From contig JBBQJI010000011.1 in the NCBI GenBank assembly GCA_038325765.1, positions 73,971 to 137,970 on the forward strand: DNA of 64,000 nt, in the 5' to 3' direction. The first letter of the stretch is position 1. Every line of letters starts with the position of its first letter. A program made the position numbers and the translations under genes. Shown in pieces: positions 9,099-19,515 of the stretch. This DNA is from Xiheibacterium sp038325765 (GTDB taxonomy: Bacteria > Myxococcota_A > Polyangia > Nannocystales > Nannocystaceae). Below the pieces are notes generated by a model. That model was not told where the DNA came from and searched no databases. It saw only the letters and a list, made by a program, of their open reading frames with translations.

Positions 9099-9958
9099 TC
9101 GTCGTCTCCGTCGCAGCGGCAGTCGGCCTCGGGATCGCTGGCATCGCGACACTCGAAGCCGAAGTCGATGGTGGCGTACGTCGCGCCCGACGCGAGATCG
9201 GGGACGCCCGGCTGCTCGTTGCCGTACGCGGGATCTCCGTTCTCGTCGACGGCGAACCCACCGTCCAGATCCAGCGCGCGCGGGCGGAAGAACGGTCGGT
9301 CGGTGACCATGAACCGCAGGGTGTGAAGCCCCGCGGAGACCGGCCGGCCGGCCTCGTTGCACAGGTCGATCTCGCGGATGCCGGTCGAGTCGTCGAGCTG
9401 GAACACGCTGAGGCCGGCGGCGGGGCGACCCGAGGGCGGCGCCGTGCGATCGCCTTCCAAGTCCTCGGCCTCCTCGACGGGCTCGCCGGCGCGACCGGGC
9501 TGCCAATACTTGCCGTAGGCGACCGCGTTATAGGGTTCGTCGTCGGTGGCGTCGGCGTCGAGCAGCGCTACGCCGTACAGCGTGTCGGCCCGCCCCTCGA
9601 CCGCGCCGTCGGCGTCCTCGGCGTAGATCTCGAAGCTCGCGATGGCCCGGCGATCGCTGCCGGGCTGGTTGCCCGACGCCCTCGGGCAGACGCAGAAATC
9701 ACCGCCCTCGGGCGCCATGATGAGGCCCGACGGGCGCGTGCGACGGACCTGGGGGCAGTACGCGGGCTGGGGATCGTCACTCGGGTCGAGGTTGCACAGA
9801 TCGTCCATCTCCGCGACCCGCGGCGCTCGCTGCACGATGCGCACCGCGTTCTCGTTGTCGAGGCCGCTCTCGATGCGGATGTCGCGGTCGGGGATGATGC
9901 ACGCGCCGAGCAGGGCGAGGGGCCACAGCGCCGGCGACGTCGCGAGCGCGCGCACCAT
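9095..9958 (-). CDS. Lipoprotein, paralog of the adjacent lipoprotein
   Basis: The product is about 287 residues with a short lipoprotein signal ending in LLGAC (Cys20). The ATG at 9958 overlaps the upstream TGA (TGATG); a GTG at 9961 is an alternative start. Its sequence runs parallel to the next gene upstream: CIIPDRDIRI versus CIVPDSELKV, FCVCP versus MCVCP, EIDLCN versus GVDLCN, LHTLRFMVTDRPFFR versus LHSLRIIVTDRPWYR, GVPDL.GATYA, and a C-terminal Cys-x-Cys motif. The two are therefore tandem duplicates. It is presumably an outer-membrane lipoprotein of unknown role, encoded downstream of a sigma54 activator and a kinase. Confidence 0.82.
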   Translation of the reverse strand: MVRALATSPALWPLALLGACIIPDRDIRIESGLDNENAVRIVQRAPRVAEMDDLCNLDPSDDPQPAYCPQVRRTRPSGLIMAPEGGDFCVCPRASGNQPGSDRRAIASFEIYAEDADGAVEGRADTLYGVALLDADATDDEPYNAVAYGKYWQPGRAGEPVEEAEDLEGDRTAPPSGRPAAGLSVFQLDDSTGIREIDLCNEAGRPVSAGLHTLRFMVTDRPFFRPRALDLDGGFAVDENGDPAYGNEQPGVPDLASGATYATIDFGFECRDASDPEADCRCDGDDE

Positions 9959-10789
9959 CACAGCTCCTCCACGCAGTTGCAGACCGCCTCGGGATCGTCG
10001 CCGTCGCTGCAGCGGAATACGTAGTCGGCGACCGCATAGCTCGCGCCGCCGGGCAGGTCGGGGACGCCGATCGACGCCTGATCGACAGGCACCCGCACGA
10101 TGTCGCCGTGGGCGTCGACCATGACTTCACCGTCGTCCTCGTACTGCAGGCGGCGGTACCATGGTCGGTCCGTCACGATGATCCGCAGCGAGTGGAGCCC
10201 GGGGTCGAGCTTGCCGTCGGGCGCGGCCGCGTTGTCGTTGCACAGATCGACGCCGGTCTCGGCACCCAGTGTCCAGCGCCGCACCAGCGGCTCGGGTCGC
10301 TCGAGCGCGTTGGTGTAGCTGTTGAAACCGAGGTTTACGGTCTGCGCAGGCACGTTGGCGGGCAGCAGGTTGCCGTACGCCAGGTACGGCGCGGGGTCGG
10401 GCGACGATGCCGGCAGATCGAGCAGCAGCACCCCCAGGATCGCGTCGGCGGGCCGGCCGTCGTCGTCGATGTCGGGATCCTCGACGTAGATGTCGAAGTA
10501 GCTGAGCGCGTTGCCATCGCGGCTGGGGCACACGCACATCGGGCTCGCGGGATCGATGGCGCCGAACGGGAGCGTCTCGGGGACGATCGGGCAGGCGGTG
10601 AGATCGACCGAGGCAGCGTCACATGCTGCCGTCGCCTGGGCGCTGACCGTGACCGCCTGCAGCAGCCGCACGGTGCCCGGGTTGACCGCGTCGCCCTGCA
10701 CCTTGAGCTCCGAGTCGGGCACGATGCACGCCGCAAACGCCGCCGCCAGAACGGCGGCCGCACCTGCGCGCCCGAGCCGGCCGATGCGG

Positions 10790-10803
<14 letters not shown>
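9958..10803 (-). CDS. Lipoprotein, paralog of the adjacent lipoprotein
   Basis: I chose the GTG at 10803 because it puts a normal lipoprotein signal (hydrophobic AAAVLAAAFAAC, Cys26) at the N-terminus. The longer open frame would add an implausible basic leader inside the upstream gene. The product is about 281 residues and is homologous to the next gene downstream (shared CI.PD, VCP, DLCN, VTDRP, GVPDL.GA.YA and a Cys-x-Cys end). The gene overlaps the end of the sigma54 activator by 14 bp and is coupled to its paralog by TGATG. Function is unknown; the conserved Cys pairs suggest an extracytoplasmic, disulfide-stabilised fold. Confidence 0.8.
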
Positions 10804-12636
<1,833 letters not shown>

Positions 12637-12637
<1 letters not shown>

Positions 12638-13728
12638 CAGAACCGGACGTGCACGCCGATGCCCGCGCCGCGGGGCGACACCATCGGGGCTGTCCGCAGA
12701 CTAGCACGGGGCTTGTCGGGGTTGGCCCGGCCACGGCGCCGCCCCGTCGCGGGCGGGGCCTTGGCCTCGGCCTCGAGCACGCGGCGCGGGACCCGGCGCA
12801 CGCCCTCGGTGCGGAACTTCTCGAACATGATCTGCGCGACGATGATGTCAGCCGCGACCACGCCGAGCAGCATCCAGCCCATGACCTCCTCGGCCTTGCG
12901 GCGCTGCACGATCTGATCGCGGCGCGCATCGATGGCGGCGGGGTCGTCCTCGCCCCGCAGATCGCAGCTCAGCGATCCGCTCTGGAATCCGCGGGTGCGG
13001 CGGCAGCCGTCGACCACGGTGCGCTGGATCAGCAGGCCCAACCCGGCGGCGCCGAAGATCGCCTCGGCCGCGAGGAACGAGCCGCCGAGCGCCGGTTGGC
13101 CGTTGTAGAAGTGGCCGAACCCCAGCGGAATCGCCGCCAGCACGCGGCTGCGGGCGACGGTGCTGCGGACCTCGACCTCCTGGGCGTCGAAGCGTCGCTG
13201 CAGCGCAGCGAGCCGCGCCCTCTCCCGCGCAGTCTCGTCGCGGCTGCCGGCGAGGTCGCTGCGGCAGACGACGACCGACGCCTCGCACTCCTGACCGGCG
13301 CGACCGGCCTGCTCGATCCGCAGCTCGCCGTACAGATCGTAGAGCTCCGGGCTGTAGGTGCCCTTGGGCATCACCCAGTCGGGCGAGCCGTCCATGATCC
13401 GGCGCAGGTAGTTCGCCGCCTGCTCGCGGCGCTCGGTCGAGTCGAGCGACTTGTCGCCGAGCCAAGCGTCGGCGAGCAGGACCAACATGTTCTCGCGCTC
13501 CGCCGGCTCGAGCGTGATGGTCGGGTCGGCGGCGACAGGCTCGAGCAGCGCGCGCACGGTGGCGAAGTCGCCGCGACGCCACGCTTCGTCGGCGGCAACC
13601 AGCGCACCGCGTCCGCTCGGATCGACCACCATGGTCTTGCCGTTGCCGGACTTGGCGTCCGCCTTGGGGATCGGCGCCGGCCCGATCGCAAGTGCGAGAC
13701 AGAGCCAGCCGGTGAGCAGCGCGACCAT
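12637..13728 (-). CDS. Exported protein with C-terminal membrane segments, unknown function
   Basis: This 363-residue protein begins with a signal-peptide-like segment (MVALLTGWLCLALAIGPAPI). A predicted helical, possibly TPR-like middle follows (ADEAWRRGDFATVRALLEPV) and contains Cys residues (CEASVVVC). The C-terminal third has hydrophobic stretches (about 195-235, IPLGFGHFYNGQPALGGSFL, and 280-300) and a basic tail. The glycine-rich GFGHFYNGQPALG phrase resembles a motif common in small bacterial membrane proteins that begin P.GAGQFYNG. It lies between the kinase and the sigma54 activator and is coupled to the latter by TGATG, so it may be a sensor or an envelope partner. Function is not recognised. 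Confidence 0.72.
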
Positions 13729-13780
13729 CGAGCCGAGCGAGCGCGCAGCCTACCGCGATCGGGGGCCGCCGCCCAAGCGG

Positions 13781-15781
13781 TCAGCCCGGCGTCCGCGGCT
13801 CGAGCTGCACCTGGATGGAGTTGGATCCGGGCCGCAGCGTGTGGACGACCGTCTTGGGCTCGAAATACTCGTTCTTGAAGCGGAGCTTCACCCGCCGCGT
13901 GTCGGTGTCCCGATCGAACGGGATCTCGGGGAATTTGTCGGCCATCGCGGTGCGCTCGGGCCCGAGCAGGTCCTCGGGGCACCCGTCCAGGCAGGTGACC
14001 GCCAAGTCATTGGGCGCGCCCACGAAGGCTAGCCGGGCCGGGTTGGGGGTGACGGCGAGCTTCACCGGGCCAGCGAGGCAGTCGTTGCGCGTGACCCGAC
14101 GTGCGGCCTTCCACGCGCCTTTATGGATCGACACGCTGGCCTCGGTGCCGGGGAACGACACCTTCATCGACAACGCGTCGATCGGAACGGACGTCGAGCT
14201 GCCCTCCGTCGGACGGATCGACAGCGACAGGTTACGGGCCGTCGACAGGGCGATGCCGTCGAGGGCGATCTCGCATTCGGAACTCGGCGGGGTGCGGACC
14301 GGGGGTGTTCGCGGGCCCGGGCGCGTGCCCGGGCGGGTGCGGCCACCATCGTCGGTGCCCTCGCCGGTCGACTCGGCCGCCACGCCGTCGCTGCCGGCAC
14401 CGGACGGCGGCTCGACTGCGGTCGGCGTCGTGGTGCCGGCCGCGGTGCGCGGGCGACCGGGTGCGATCGGGACCACCGGTCGGCTGTCGGCGGGCTGCAT
14501 GCTCCCCAGCGACGCGCGGTCGGCCGCGTCTGCGCTCGACTGGGCGCCTGCCTCGGCGATGGTCTCGCCCCACGGCGCCCCCGGGAGCAGCACCGCCCCG
14601 GCGACCACCAGACCGACGAGGCCGAGGCCGGCGGCGGCGACCATCACCTGCCGCATCCGCCGCGCCCGCACCCGCAGGCGCACCAGCATGCTGCGGGCCT
14701 CGCGGTTGTCGCGGTCGTGTTCGAGCACGCGGCCGAGCAGCCGCAGCGCGCGGGCGTGCAGCCCCTCGCGCGCGGCCTGTTGGGCCCGGGTCATCAACGC
14801 GGTCGAGATCCGCAGGTCGAGATCCTCGACGGCGGCCTTGGCCCCGTGGAAGTACGTGCGCAGCTCGGCCGCAGTCGGCTCGAGATCCATCTCGGCGAGA
14901 TAGGCCGCGAGCTCGCGCGCCATCGCGTCCGCCGACTGGAAGCGCTCGTCCGGGTTCGTGGCCAGCGCCTTGGCCAGGATCGCCTCGAGGTCGCCGTCGA
15001 CCAGCGGGTTCACCGACGACGGCGGCGCATAGTTGCCGTCGGCGATGCGGTTGAGGACCTCGTGGGGATTGCGACCGGCGAACGGCAGCTCGCCGGTCGC
15101 GAGCTGATACAGCAAGATGCCGAGCGAGAACAAGTCGGTACGCGCGTCGAGTGGGCGGCCGTTGATCAGCTCCGGGGCCATGTACGCCGGCGAGCCGATG
15201 AGCTGCCCCGTCATCGTGAGCTTCTGGTTGTCGAGGATCTGCGCGATACCGAAGTCCATCAGCTTGATGCAGCCGTCGTCGTGACGGATCATCACGTTCT
15301 CCGGCTTGATGTCGCGGTGGACGATGCCGGCCTTGTGGGCGTGGACCAGCGCGAGCGCGAGGCGGTGGACCACGAGCGCTGCGATCGCGGGACGGGCGAG
15401 GTAGTCGTCCTCGAGCCAGTCGCGCAGCGTCGGTCCGTGGATGAACTCGGTGACGATGTAGCTGTCGCCGGTGGCGCGCCCTGCCTGATCGACCGCGGCG
15501 TCGGTGCCGGAGTAGTCGAAGATCTCCAGGATGTTCTCGTGGCGGAGCTGCGCGACCGCGATCGCTTCGCGCTTGAGCCGGGCCCGCGACTCGGCGCGGT
15601 CGGCGAGGTGCGCGTGCAGGACCTTGACCGCGACCTCGCGCTCGAGCACGCGATCGATCGCGCGATACACGACCGCCATGCCGCCGTGCCCGACCTCTTC
15701 GAGCACGTCGTACTTGTCGAGCTTGGTTCCGGCGAGCGACGGCAACGGGGGCGGTCCAGTCTCCGCGGGGAAGGGGCGCAA
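13781..15781 (-). CDS. Hanks-type Ser/Thr protein kinase, membrane anchored
   Basis: The 666-residue protein has a complete kinase domain (about 24-295): GHGGMA glycine loop (31-36), Lys53 in VAVKVL, HRDIKPEN (155-162), DFG (177-179) and APE (202-204). A helical linker follows, then one transmembrane helix (about 379-400), a Thr/Pro/Gly-rich stalk and an extracytoplasmic domain with a few Cys. The only start upstream of the conserved kinase residues is TTG at 15781, so the gene probably uses TTG. It heads a minus-strand run leading 52 bp later into the exported protein, the FHA-sigma54 activator and the lipoproteins. It is a likely membrane sensor for that module. Confidence 0.93.
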   Translation of the reverse strand: MRPFPAETGPPPLPSLAGTKLDKYDVLEEVGHGGMAVVYRAIDRVLEREVAVKVLHAHLADRAESRARLKREAIAVAQLRHENILEIFDYSGTDAAVDQAGRATGDSYIVTEFIHGPTLRDWLEDDYLARPAIAALVVHRLALALVHAHKAGIVHRDIKPENVMIRHDDGCIKLMDFGIAQILDNQKLTMTGQLIGSPAYMAPELINGRPLDARTDLFSLGILLYQLATGELPFAGRNPHEVLNRIADGNYAPPSSVNPLVDGDLEAILAKALATNPDERFQSADAMARELAAYLAEMDLEPTAAELRTYFHGAKAAVEDLDLRISTALMTRAQQAAREGLHARALRLLGRVLEHDRDNREARSMLVRLRVRARRMRQVMVAAAGLGLVGLVVAGAVLLPGAPWGETIAEAGAQSSADAADRASLGSMQPADSRPVVPIAPGRPRTAAGTTTPTAVEPPSGAGSDGVAAESTGEGTDDGGRTRPGTRPGPRTPPVRTPPSSECEIALDGIALSTARNLSLSIRPTEGSSTSVPIDALSMKVSFPGTEASVSIHKGAWKAARRVTRNDCLAGPVKLAVTPNPARLAFVGAPNDLAVTCLDGCPEDLLGPERTAMADKFPEIPFDRDTDTRRVKLRFKNEYFEPKTVVHTLRPGSNSIQVQLEPRTPG

Positions 15782-15954
15782 CCGTGCGCCCAGACGGGGA
15801 TGTGCGGGAGCTACGATGGCGCCTGCGCCCGCGTCCCGTCACGGGGTGAATGGCCACGGCGCGAAGATTTCTCGGTCGGGCCATCCGGTTGGGGTGCCGT
15901 CTTCGTGACCGGTGACGCCTTGTGGTAAAACCGTTGGGGCCCGGGGGGCCGTCG

Positions 15955-17802
15955 ATGCTCGGAACTGCGTTTAAACCCCATCATGGGGCCGTTTTCGCCG
16001 CCCGCCACGTCCTCGGCGGGGTCTTGCACCAGGTGAAGACCCGGCCCGATTCGCCGGCGTTCCGCACGCGGGTGGCCGGGGCCTGGCACTCGGTGTCGTG
16101 GGCGCAGTGGCACACCGCCGCCCGCGAGGTCGCCGCGGGGCTCGCGGCCCGCGGCCTCGGCCCCGGCGCGCGGGTGGCCGTGCTCGCCCGCGAGGGGGCC
16201 GCCAGCATGGCGGTGGACCTGGGGATCACCGCCCTGGGTGCAGTGACGATCCCGCTGCCGCCCGGGGTCCCGGCGCCGGAACTCGGGGCGATTCTGCGGG
16301 ATGCCGAGGTCACGTGCCTGTTCGCGGACGCGGAGTTCACGGCCCGCCTCGCGGGCGCGTGCGGGTCGCTCGGTGCAGTGATCGAGCTCACCGCCGACGG
16401 GTCGGGTGGCCGCGGCCTCGAGACGCTGCGTGCGCAGGGGCGGGCCGCCCTCGCGGATGGCCCAGCGCCGTCACAGCTCGCGGCGGTCGCTGAACGCATG
16501 GTCCCCAGCGACGCGTGGTGCATCCTCTACACCTCCGGGACCACGGGCGTGCCCCGCGGGATCATACTCACCCACGGGGCCGCGATCTACCAGGGCTGCG
16601 CCCTTGCCGAGGCGGGCCGTCTGGGGCCGGACGACGAGCAGCTCCTGGTGTTGCCGACGTCGCAGATCTTCGGCCGCATGGCGCTGCAGGCCGGCGTCGC
16701 CGCGGGCATGCCGACCGCGATCGGCGGGGTCCGGAGCTTCGATCGGGACGTCGTCGAGATCGCGCCGGTGTATTTTTCGGCGGTGCCCGACCTGCTCGAG
16801 CGGCTCGCGGCGCGCTGGCGCGACGCGCTGGATGCCGCCGGCTGGGCCCGGCCTGCGCTGGAGCGGGCGCTCGCGGTCGGACGCCGGGTGAGCGCCCTGC
16901 GTCAGCGCGGCGAGGCGATCCCGCTGGGGCTCGGCATGCAACATCGGCTCGCCGAACGCATGGTGCTGACGCGGCTGCGCGCCCAGCTCGGCACCCGGCT
17001 CCGCTTCGTCGCCTGCGGCGGCGCGGCCCTACGCCGCGATCTCGTCGACTTCTTCCACGCCTTCGGTGTGTCCGTCCTCGAGGGCTACGGCCTGACCGAG
17101 GCCGGCGGCGTGGTCGCCTGGAATCGTCCCGACGACTTCCGTTTCGGGACCCTGGGCCGGATCCTGCCCGGGTGCGACGCCAAGCTGGCCGACGACGGCG
17201 AGCTGCTGGTCCGCTCGCCCTCACTCGGGACCCCGCTGCGCACAGACCCCGAGCAACCGAGCGTCGACGAGGGCGGCTATCTGCACACCGGCGACATCGC
17301 GGAGCTGCAAGATGGCTTCGTGCGCCTGGTCGGCCGCAAGCGCGACATCATCAAGACCATCGGCGGTAAGCTCATCGCCCCCCAGAAGCTCGAGGTGCGC
17401 CTGGCGGCATGCGAGGGGATCGCCCGCGCCGTGGTGTTGGGCGAGGGCAGGGCGCGGCCGGTCGTGCTGGTGGACATCGACGAGGATGCCATGATGGATC
17501 TCGCGCGGCGCGAGGGCCTGGGCTGTCGCAGCCGCAGCGATCTCGTCGAGCATCCGCGGATCCGGGCCCACATCGCCGAGGCGATCGCGGCGGTCAACGC
17601 GAGCTTGGCCCGGCACGAAGCCATCGCGGACTTCGGCCTGCTCGCCGAGCCGCTTCTGGCATCGGCCGGCGAGCTCACCGCCACAGGCGCGCTGCGTCGC
17701 CAGAGCATCGCGGCGCGCCACGCCGACCAGGTCGCGACCTTGGGCGCTGGTGGGGCGGGAGGCGAGAGCCCGGCCGGGCCGTCGGCCACCGCGTCCGCTT
17801 GA
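15955..17802 (+). CDS. AMP-dependent synthetase/ligase (long-chain acyl-CoA synthetase-like)
   Basis: The protein of about 615 residues carries the adenylate-forming signature YTSGTTGVPRG. Later motifs are GYGLTEAGGV (A5), YLHTGDIA (A7) and VRLVGRKRDIIKTIGGKLI (A8), with a C-terminal domain ending in a GALRRQ-type A10 lysine-region variant (TGALRRQSI). The arrangement fits fatty-acyl-CoA ligases, which activate fatty acids to acyl-AMP and then acyl-CoA. Substrate length cannot be read from sequence. ATG 15955 follows a GGGGGG stretch; a GTG at 15922 is an alternative start. It is divergent from the kinase and followed by tRNA-Val. Confidence 0.9.
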   Translation: MLGTAFKPHHGAVFAARHVLGGVLHQVKTRPDSPAFRTRVAGAWHSVSWAQWHTAAREVAAGLAARGLGPGARVAVLAREGAASMAVDLGITALGAVTIPLPPGVPAPELGAILRDAEVTCLFADAEFTARLAGACGSLGAVIELTADGSGGRGLETLRAQGRAALADGPAPSQLAAVAERMVPSDAWCILYTSGTTGVPRGIILTHGAAIYQGCALAEAGRLGPDDEQLLVLPTSQIFGRMALQAGVAAGMPTAIGGVRSFDRDVVEIAPVYFSAVPDLLERLAARWRDALDAAGWARPALERALAVGRRVSALRQRGEAIPLGLGMQHRLAERMVLTRLRAQLGTRLRFVACGGAALRRDLVDFFHAFGVSVLEGYGLTEAGGVVAWNRPDDFRFGTLGRILPGCDAKLADDGELLVRSPSLGTPLRTDPEQPSVDEGGYLHTGDIAELQDGFVRLVGRKRDIIKTIGGKLIAPQKLEVRLAACEGIARAVVLGEGRARPVVLVDIDEDAMMDLARREGLGCRSRSDLVEHPRIRAHIAEAIAAVNASLARHEAIADFGLLAEPLLASAGELTATGALRRQSIAARHADQVATLGAGGAGGESPAGPSATASA

Positions 17803-17825
17803 ACGGCCCACGCCATGGGGGGGAC

Positions 17826-17852
17826 TTGACGCTGCCCCGAGGACGCGATAAA
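17826..17852 (+). promoter_or_regulatory. Candidate sigma70 promoter for tRNA-Val and the infC operon
   Basis: TTGACG (17826-17831) is a near-consensus -35 box. A/T-rich GATAAA (17847-17852) or the overlapping TAAACG (17849-17854) lies 15-17 bp downstream as the -10. It sits 43 bp before the tRNA-Val gene. The assignment is by eye only. Confidence 0.45.
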
Positions 17853-17894
17853 CGCCCTGCCCGTCGCGCGGACGGCAGCGTCCGCGCGGCTCGC

Positions 17895-17966
17895 AGGGCC
17901 GTAGCTCAGGGGTAGAGCGCTACCTTGACACGGTAGAAGTCGACGGTTCGAGACCGTCCGGCCCTA
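17895..17966 (+). tRNA. tRNA-Val (anticodon GAC)
   Basis: A full cloverleaf of 72 nt can be folded. The acceptor AGGGCCG pairs with CGGCCCT, the D-stem is GCTC/GAGC, and the anticodon stem CTACC/GGTAG closes loop TTGACAC with anticodon GAC. The T-stem is GACGG/CCGTC with loop TTCGAGA. The discriminator is A and CCA is not encoded. It lies between the acyl-CoA synthetase and infC. Confidence 0.95.
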
Positions 17967-17970
17967 CGGC

Positions 17971-18008
17971 GGCAGCCCGGAAGCCAAATTGGAAGGCACC
18001 GGGCTGCC
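17971..18008 (+). terminator. Stem-loop between tRNA-Val and infC (terminator or attenuator)
   Basis: A perfect 10-bp inverted repeat, GGCAGCCCGG (17971-17980) with CCGGGCTGCC (17999-18008), encloses an 18-nt loop in which GCC/GGC can pair again. It starts 4 nt after tRNA-Val. There is no U-tract, so it may be a tRNA processing or termination signal, or a leader structure for infC. Confidence 0.5.
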
Positions 18009-18100
18009 CTGCTTGACGATCGAACGGGAGGCGTCCGAAGCTCCACCCGGCCGAAGCGCCCCCGCCTTGCGGGAGCCAGTCGCGCTGCACCGCCCGAACC

Positions 18101-18115
18101 GGAGTCATCGCCATC
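18101..18115 (+). promoter_or_regulatory. infC: Ribosome binding site and AUC start codon of infC
   Basis: GGAG at 18101-18104 lies 8 nt before ATC at 18113-18115. The infC frame is open back to a TGA at 18014-18016, and I find no ATG, GTG or TTG between that stop and the GTG at 18197. Translation from 18197 would cut off the conserved IF3 N-terminal RIRAREVRVIDD. An AUC start is therefore the best reading. Confidence 0.75.
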
Positions 18116-18829
18116 TCTCGCACGAAATCCAGACCTGCACCGCGTCCATCCGAGCAGCACCGCGTCGGCCGTCGCATCCGCGCGCGAGAAGTTCGCGTGA
18201 TCGACGACCAAGGTGAGCAGCGCGGGATCATGACCACCCAAGACGCGATGGATCTGGCCGCTACGGCCGGTCTACAGCTCGTCGAGGTCAATCCCAAGGC
18301 CGTTCCGCCGGTCTGCAAGATCATGGACTATGGCAAGTTCAAGTATGAAACTGCCAAGCGCGAGCGCGACGCGAAGAAGAATCAGAAGACCTCCGAGGTG
18401 AAGGAGGTCAAGTTCCGACCCAAGACCCACGAGCACGACTTCGACTTCAAGCTCCGGCACATCCGGCGCTTCTTGGGCGAGGGCGACAAGGTCCGCCTGG
18501 TCGTCCAGTTCCGCGGGCGAGAGATCACCCACCCGGAGACGGGTCGCGCGATCCTCGACCGCGTGTGTAAAGGCATCGCGGACATCGCGACGGTCGCGCA
18601 GATGGCCCAGCTCGAGGGCAACCGTATGAACATGGTCCTGGCGCCCAAGCCGCAGCGGCCGGGGATGCCGCCCGTGGTGCGGCCCAAGCCCGCCGCAGGC
18701 GCGGCGGCGACGGGTCCGGCGGCGCAGGACGACGACGATCTGCCGCCGTTGCCCGATGACGACGACGACGACGATGACGATGACGACGACGACGCTGCGC
18801 CCGCGGAGACCGCGGCCGAAGGCGCCTGA
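18113..18829 (+). CDS. infC: Translation initiation factor IF-3
   Basis: IF-3 binds the 30S subunit, blocks early 50S joining and proofreads the initiator tRNA and start codon. Conserved blocks are RIRAREVRVIDDQGEQ, KAVPPVCKIMDYGKFKYE and KEVKFRPKTHEHDFDFKLRH. Both the N- and C-terminal domains are present. The start is taken at ATC 18113 (about 238 residues), not the GTG at 18197, because the N-terminal motif begins upstream of that GTG. Non-AUG/GUG/UUG starts are known for infC in other bacteria and serve its autoregulation. The C-terminus is extended by an Ala/Pro segment and an acidic tail with a 13-Asp run, absent from textbook IF-3. It is followed by rpmI and rplT. Confidence 0.95.
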   Translation: MSRTKSRPAPRPSEQHRVGRRIRAREVRVIDDQGEQRGIMTTQDAMDLAATAGLQLVEVNPKAVPPVCKIMDYGKFKYETAKRERDAKKNQKTSEVKEVKFRPKTHEHDFDFKLRHIRRFLGEGDKVRLVVQFRGREITHPETGRAILDRVCKGIADIATVAQMAQLEGNRMNMVLAPKPQRPGMPPVVRPKPAAGAAATGPAAQDDDDLPPLPDDDDDDDDDDDDDAAPAETAAEGA

Positions 18830-18900
18830 GCCGACTTGCCCTGTCCCCCCACTTGCCCTCGCCTCAACAGTTGGGGTAAAAGCCCGCCCCCGGGGTCCGC

Positions 18901-19104
18901 ATGACCAAAATGAAGTCACACAGTGGCGCCAAGAAGCGCTTCCGCTTCTCCGCAACCGGCAAAGCCAAGCGGAAGCACAGCCACAAGAACCATATCTTGA
19001 CCAAGAAGAATGCGGATCGAATCCGCAAGCTTCGCGGCACGACCGTGGTCTCCAAGCCCGACCAGATCCACATCGAGCAGATGCTGCCGCACGGGGGTAG
19101 GTGA
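18901..19104 (+). CDS. rpmI: 50S ribosomal protein L35
   Basis: The 67-residue, strongly basic protein has the L35 pattern: MKSHSGAKKRFRFSATGK near the start, HILTKKNADRIRKLRG and a LPHGGR end. Length is normal. A GGGG stretch 5 to 8 nt before the ATG can serve as ribosome binding site. It sits in the usual infC-rpmI-rplT order, with only 3 bp before rplT. The leader contains a short inverted repeat, CCTCAA/TTGGGG (18862-18876), of unclear meaning. Confidence 0.97.
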   Translation: MTKMKSHSGAKKRFRFSATGKAKRKHSHKNHILTKKNADRIRKLRGTTVVSKPDQIHIEQMLPHGGR

Positions 19105-19107
19105 TCC

Positions 19108-19470
19108 ATGCCACGCGCAAAACGAGGGTTCAAAGCCCGTCGCCGTCGTAACCGGGTCCTCAAGCACGCGCAGGGCTTCGTCGGCGGTCGCCGTCGCATG
19201 TGGAGACGCGCGGTCGAGGCCGTCCACCGCGCATGGATGCACGCCTACCGCGGCCGCAAGAACAAGAAGCGGTTCATGCGTCGGCTGTGGATCGTCCGCA
19301 TCAACGCCGGCGCCCGCATCAACGGCACCACGTACAGCCGCCTGATCAACGCGCTCATCCGCGCCGGGATCGAGATCGATCGCAAGGCGCTGTCGGACCT
19401 GGCGATCGCCGATCCCGCTGCGTTCGCGAAGGTCGTCTCCACCGCGACCCAGGCCGCCGTCGCGGCCTGA
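19108..19470 (+). CDS. rplT: 50S ribosomal protein L20
   Basis: The 120-residue protein has the L20 signatures MPRAKRGFKARRRRNRVLK, GRKNKKRFMRRLWIVRINA and a C-terminal IDRKALSDLAI. L20 binds 23S rRNA early in 50S assembly and, in several bacteria, represses its own operon. The gene follows rpmI by 3 bp and precedes pheS by 45 bp. Confidence 0.97.
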   Translation: MPRAKRGFKARRRRNRVLKHAQGFVGGRRRMWRRAVEAVHRAWMHAYRGRKNKKRFMRRLWIVRINAGARINGTTYSRLINALIRAGIEIDRKALSDLAIADPAAFAKVVSTATQAAVAA

Positions 19471-19515
19471 GTCCCGCCCCATGACATCCGCGCCTCCGCG
19501 CTGGCGGAGTCGGTT

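Noticed and set aside
15782..15954. Clear promoter pair in the divergent space before the acyl-CoA synthetase
   Set aside because: Only a weak GTGGTAAAAC-like -10 is seen without a matching -35; too weak to list.
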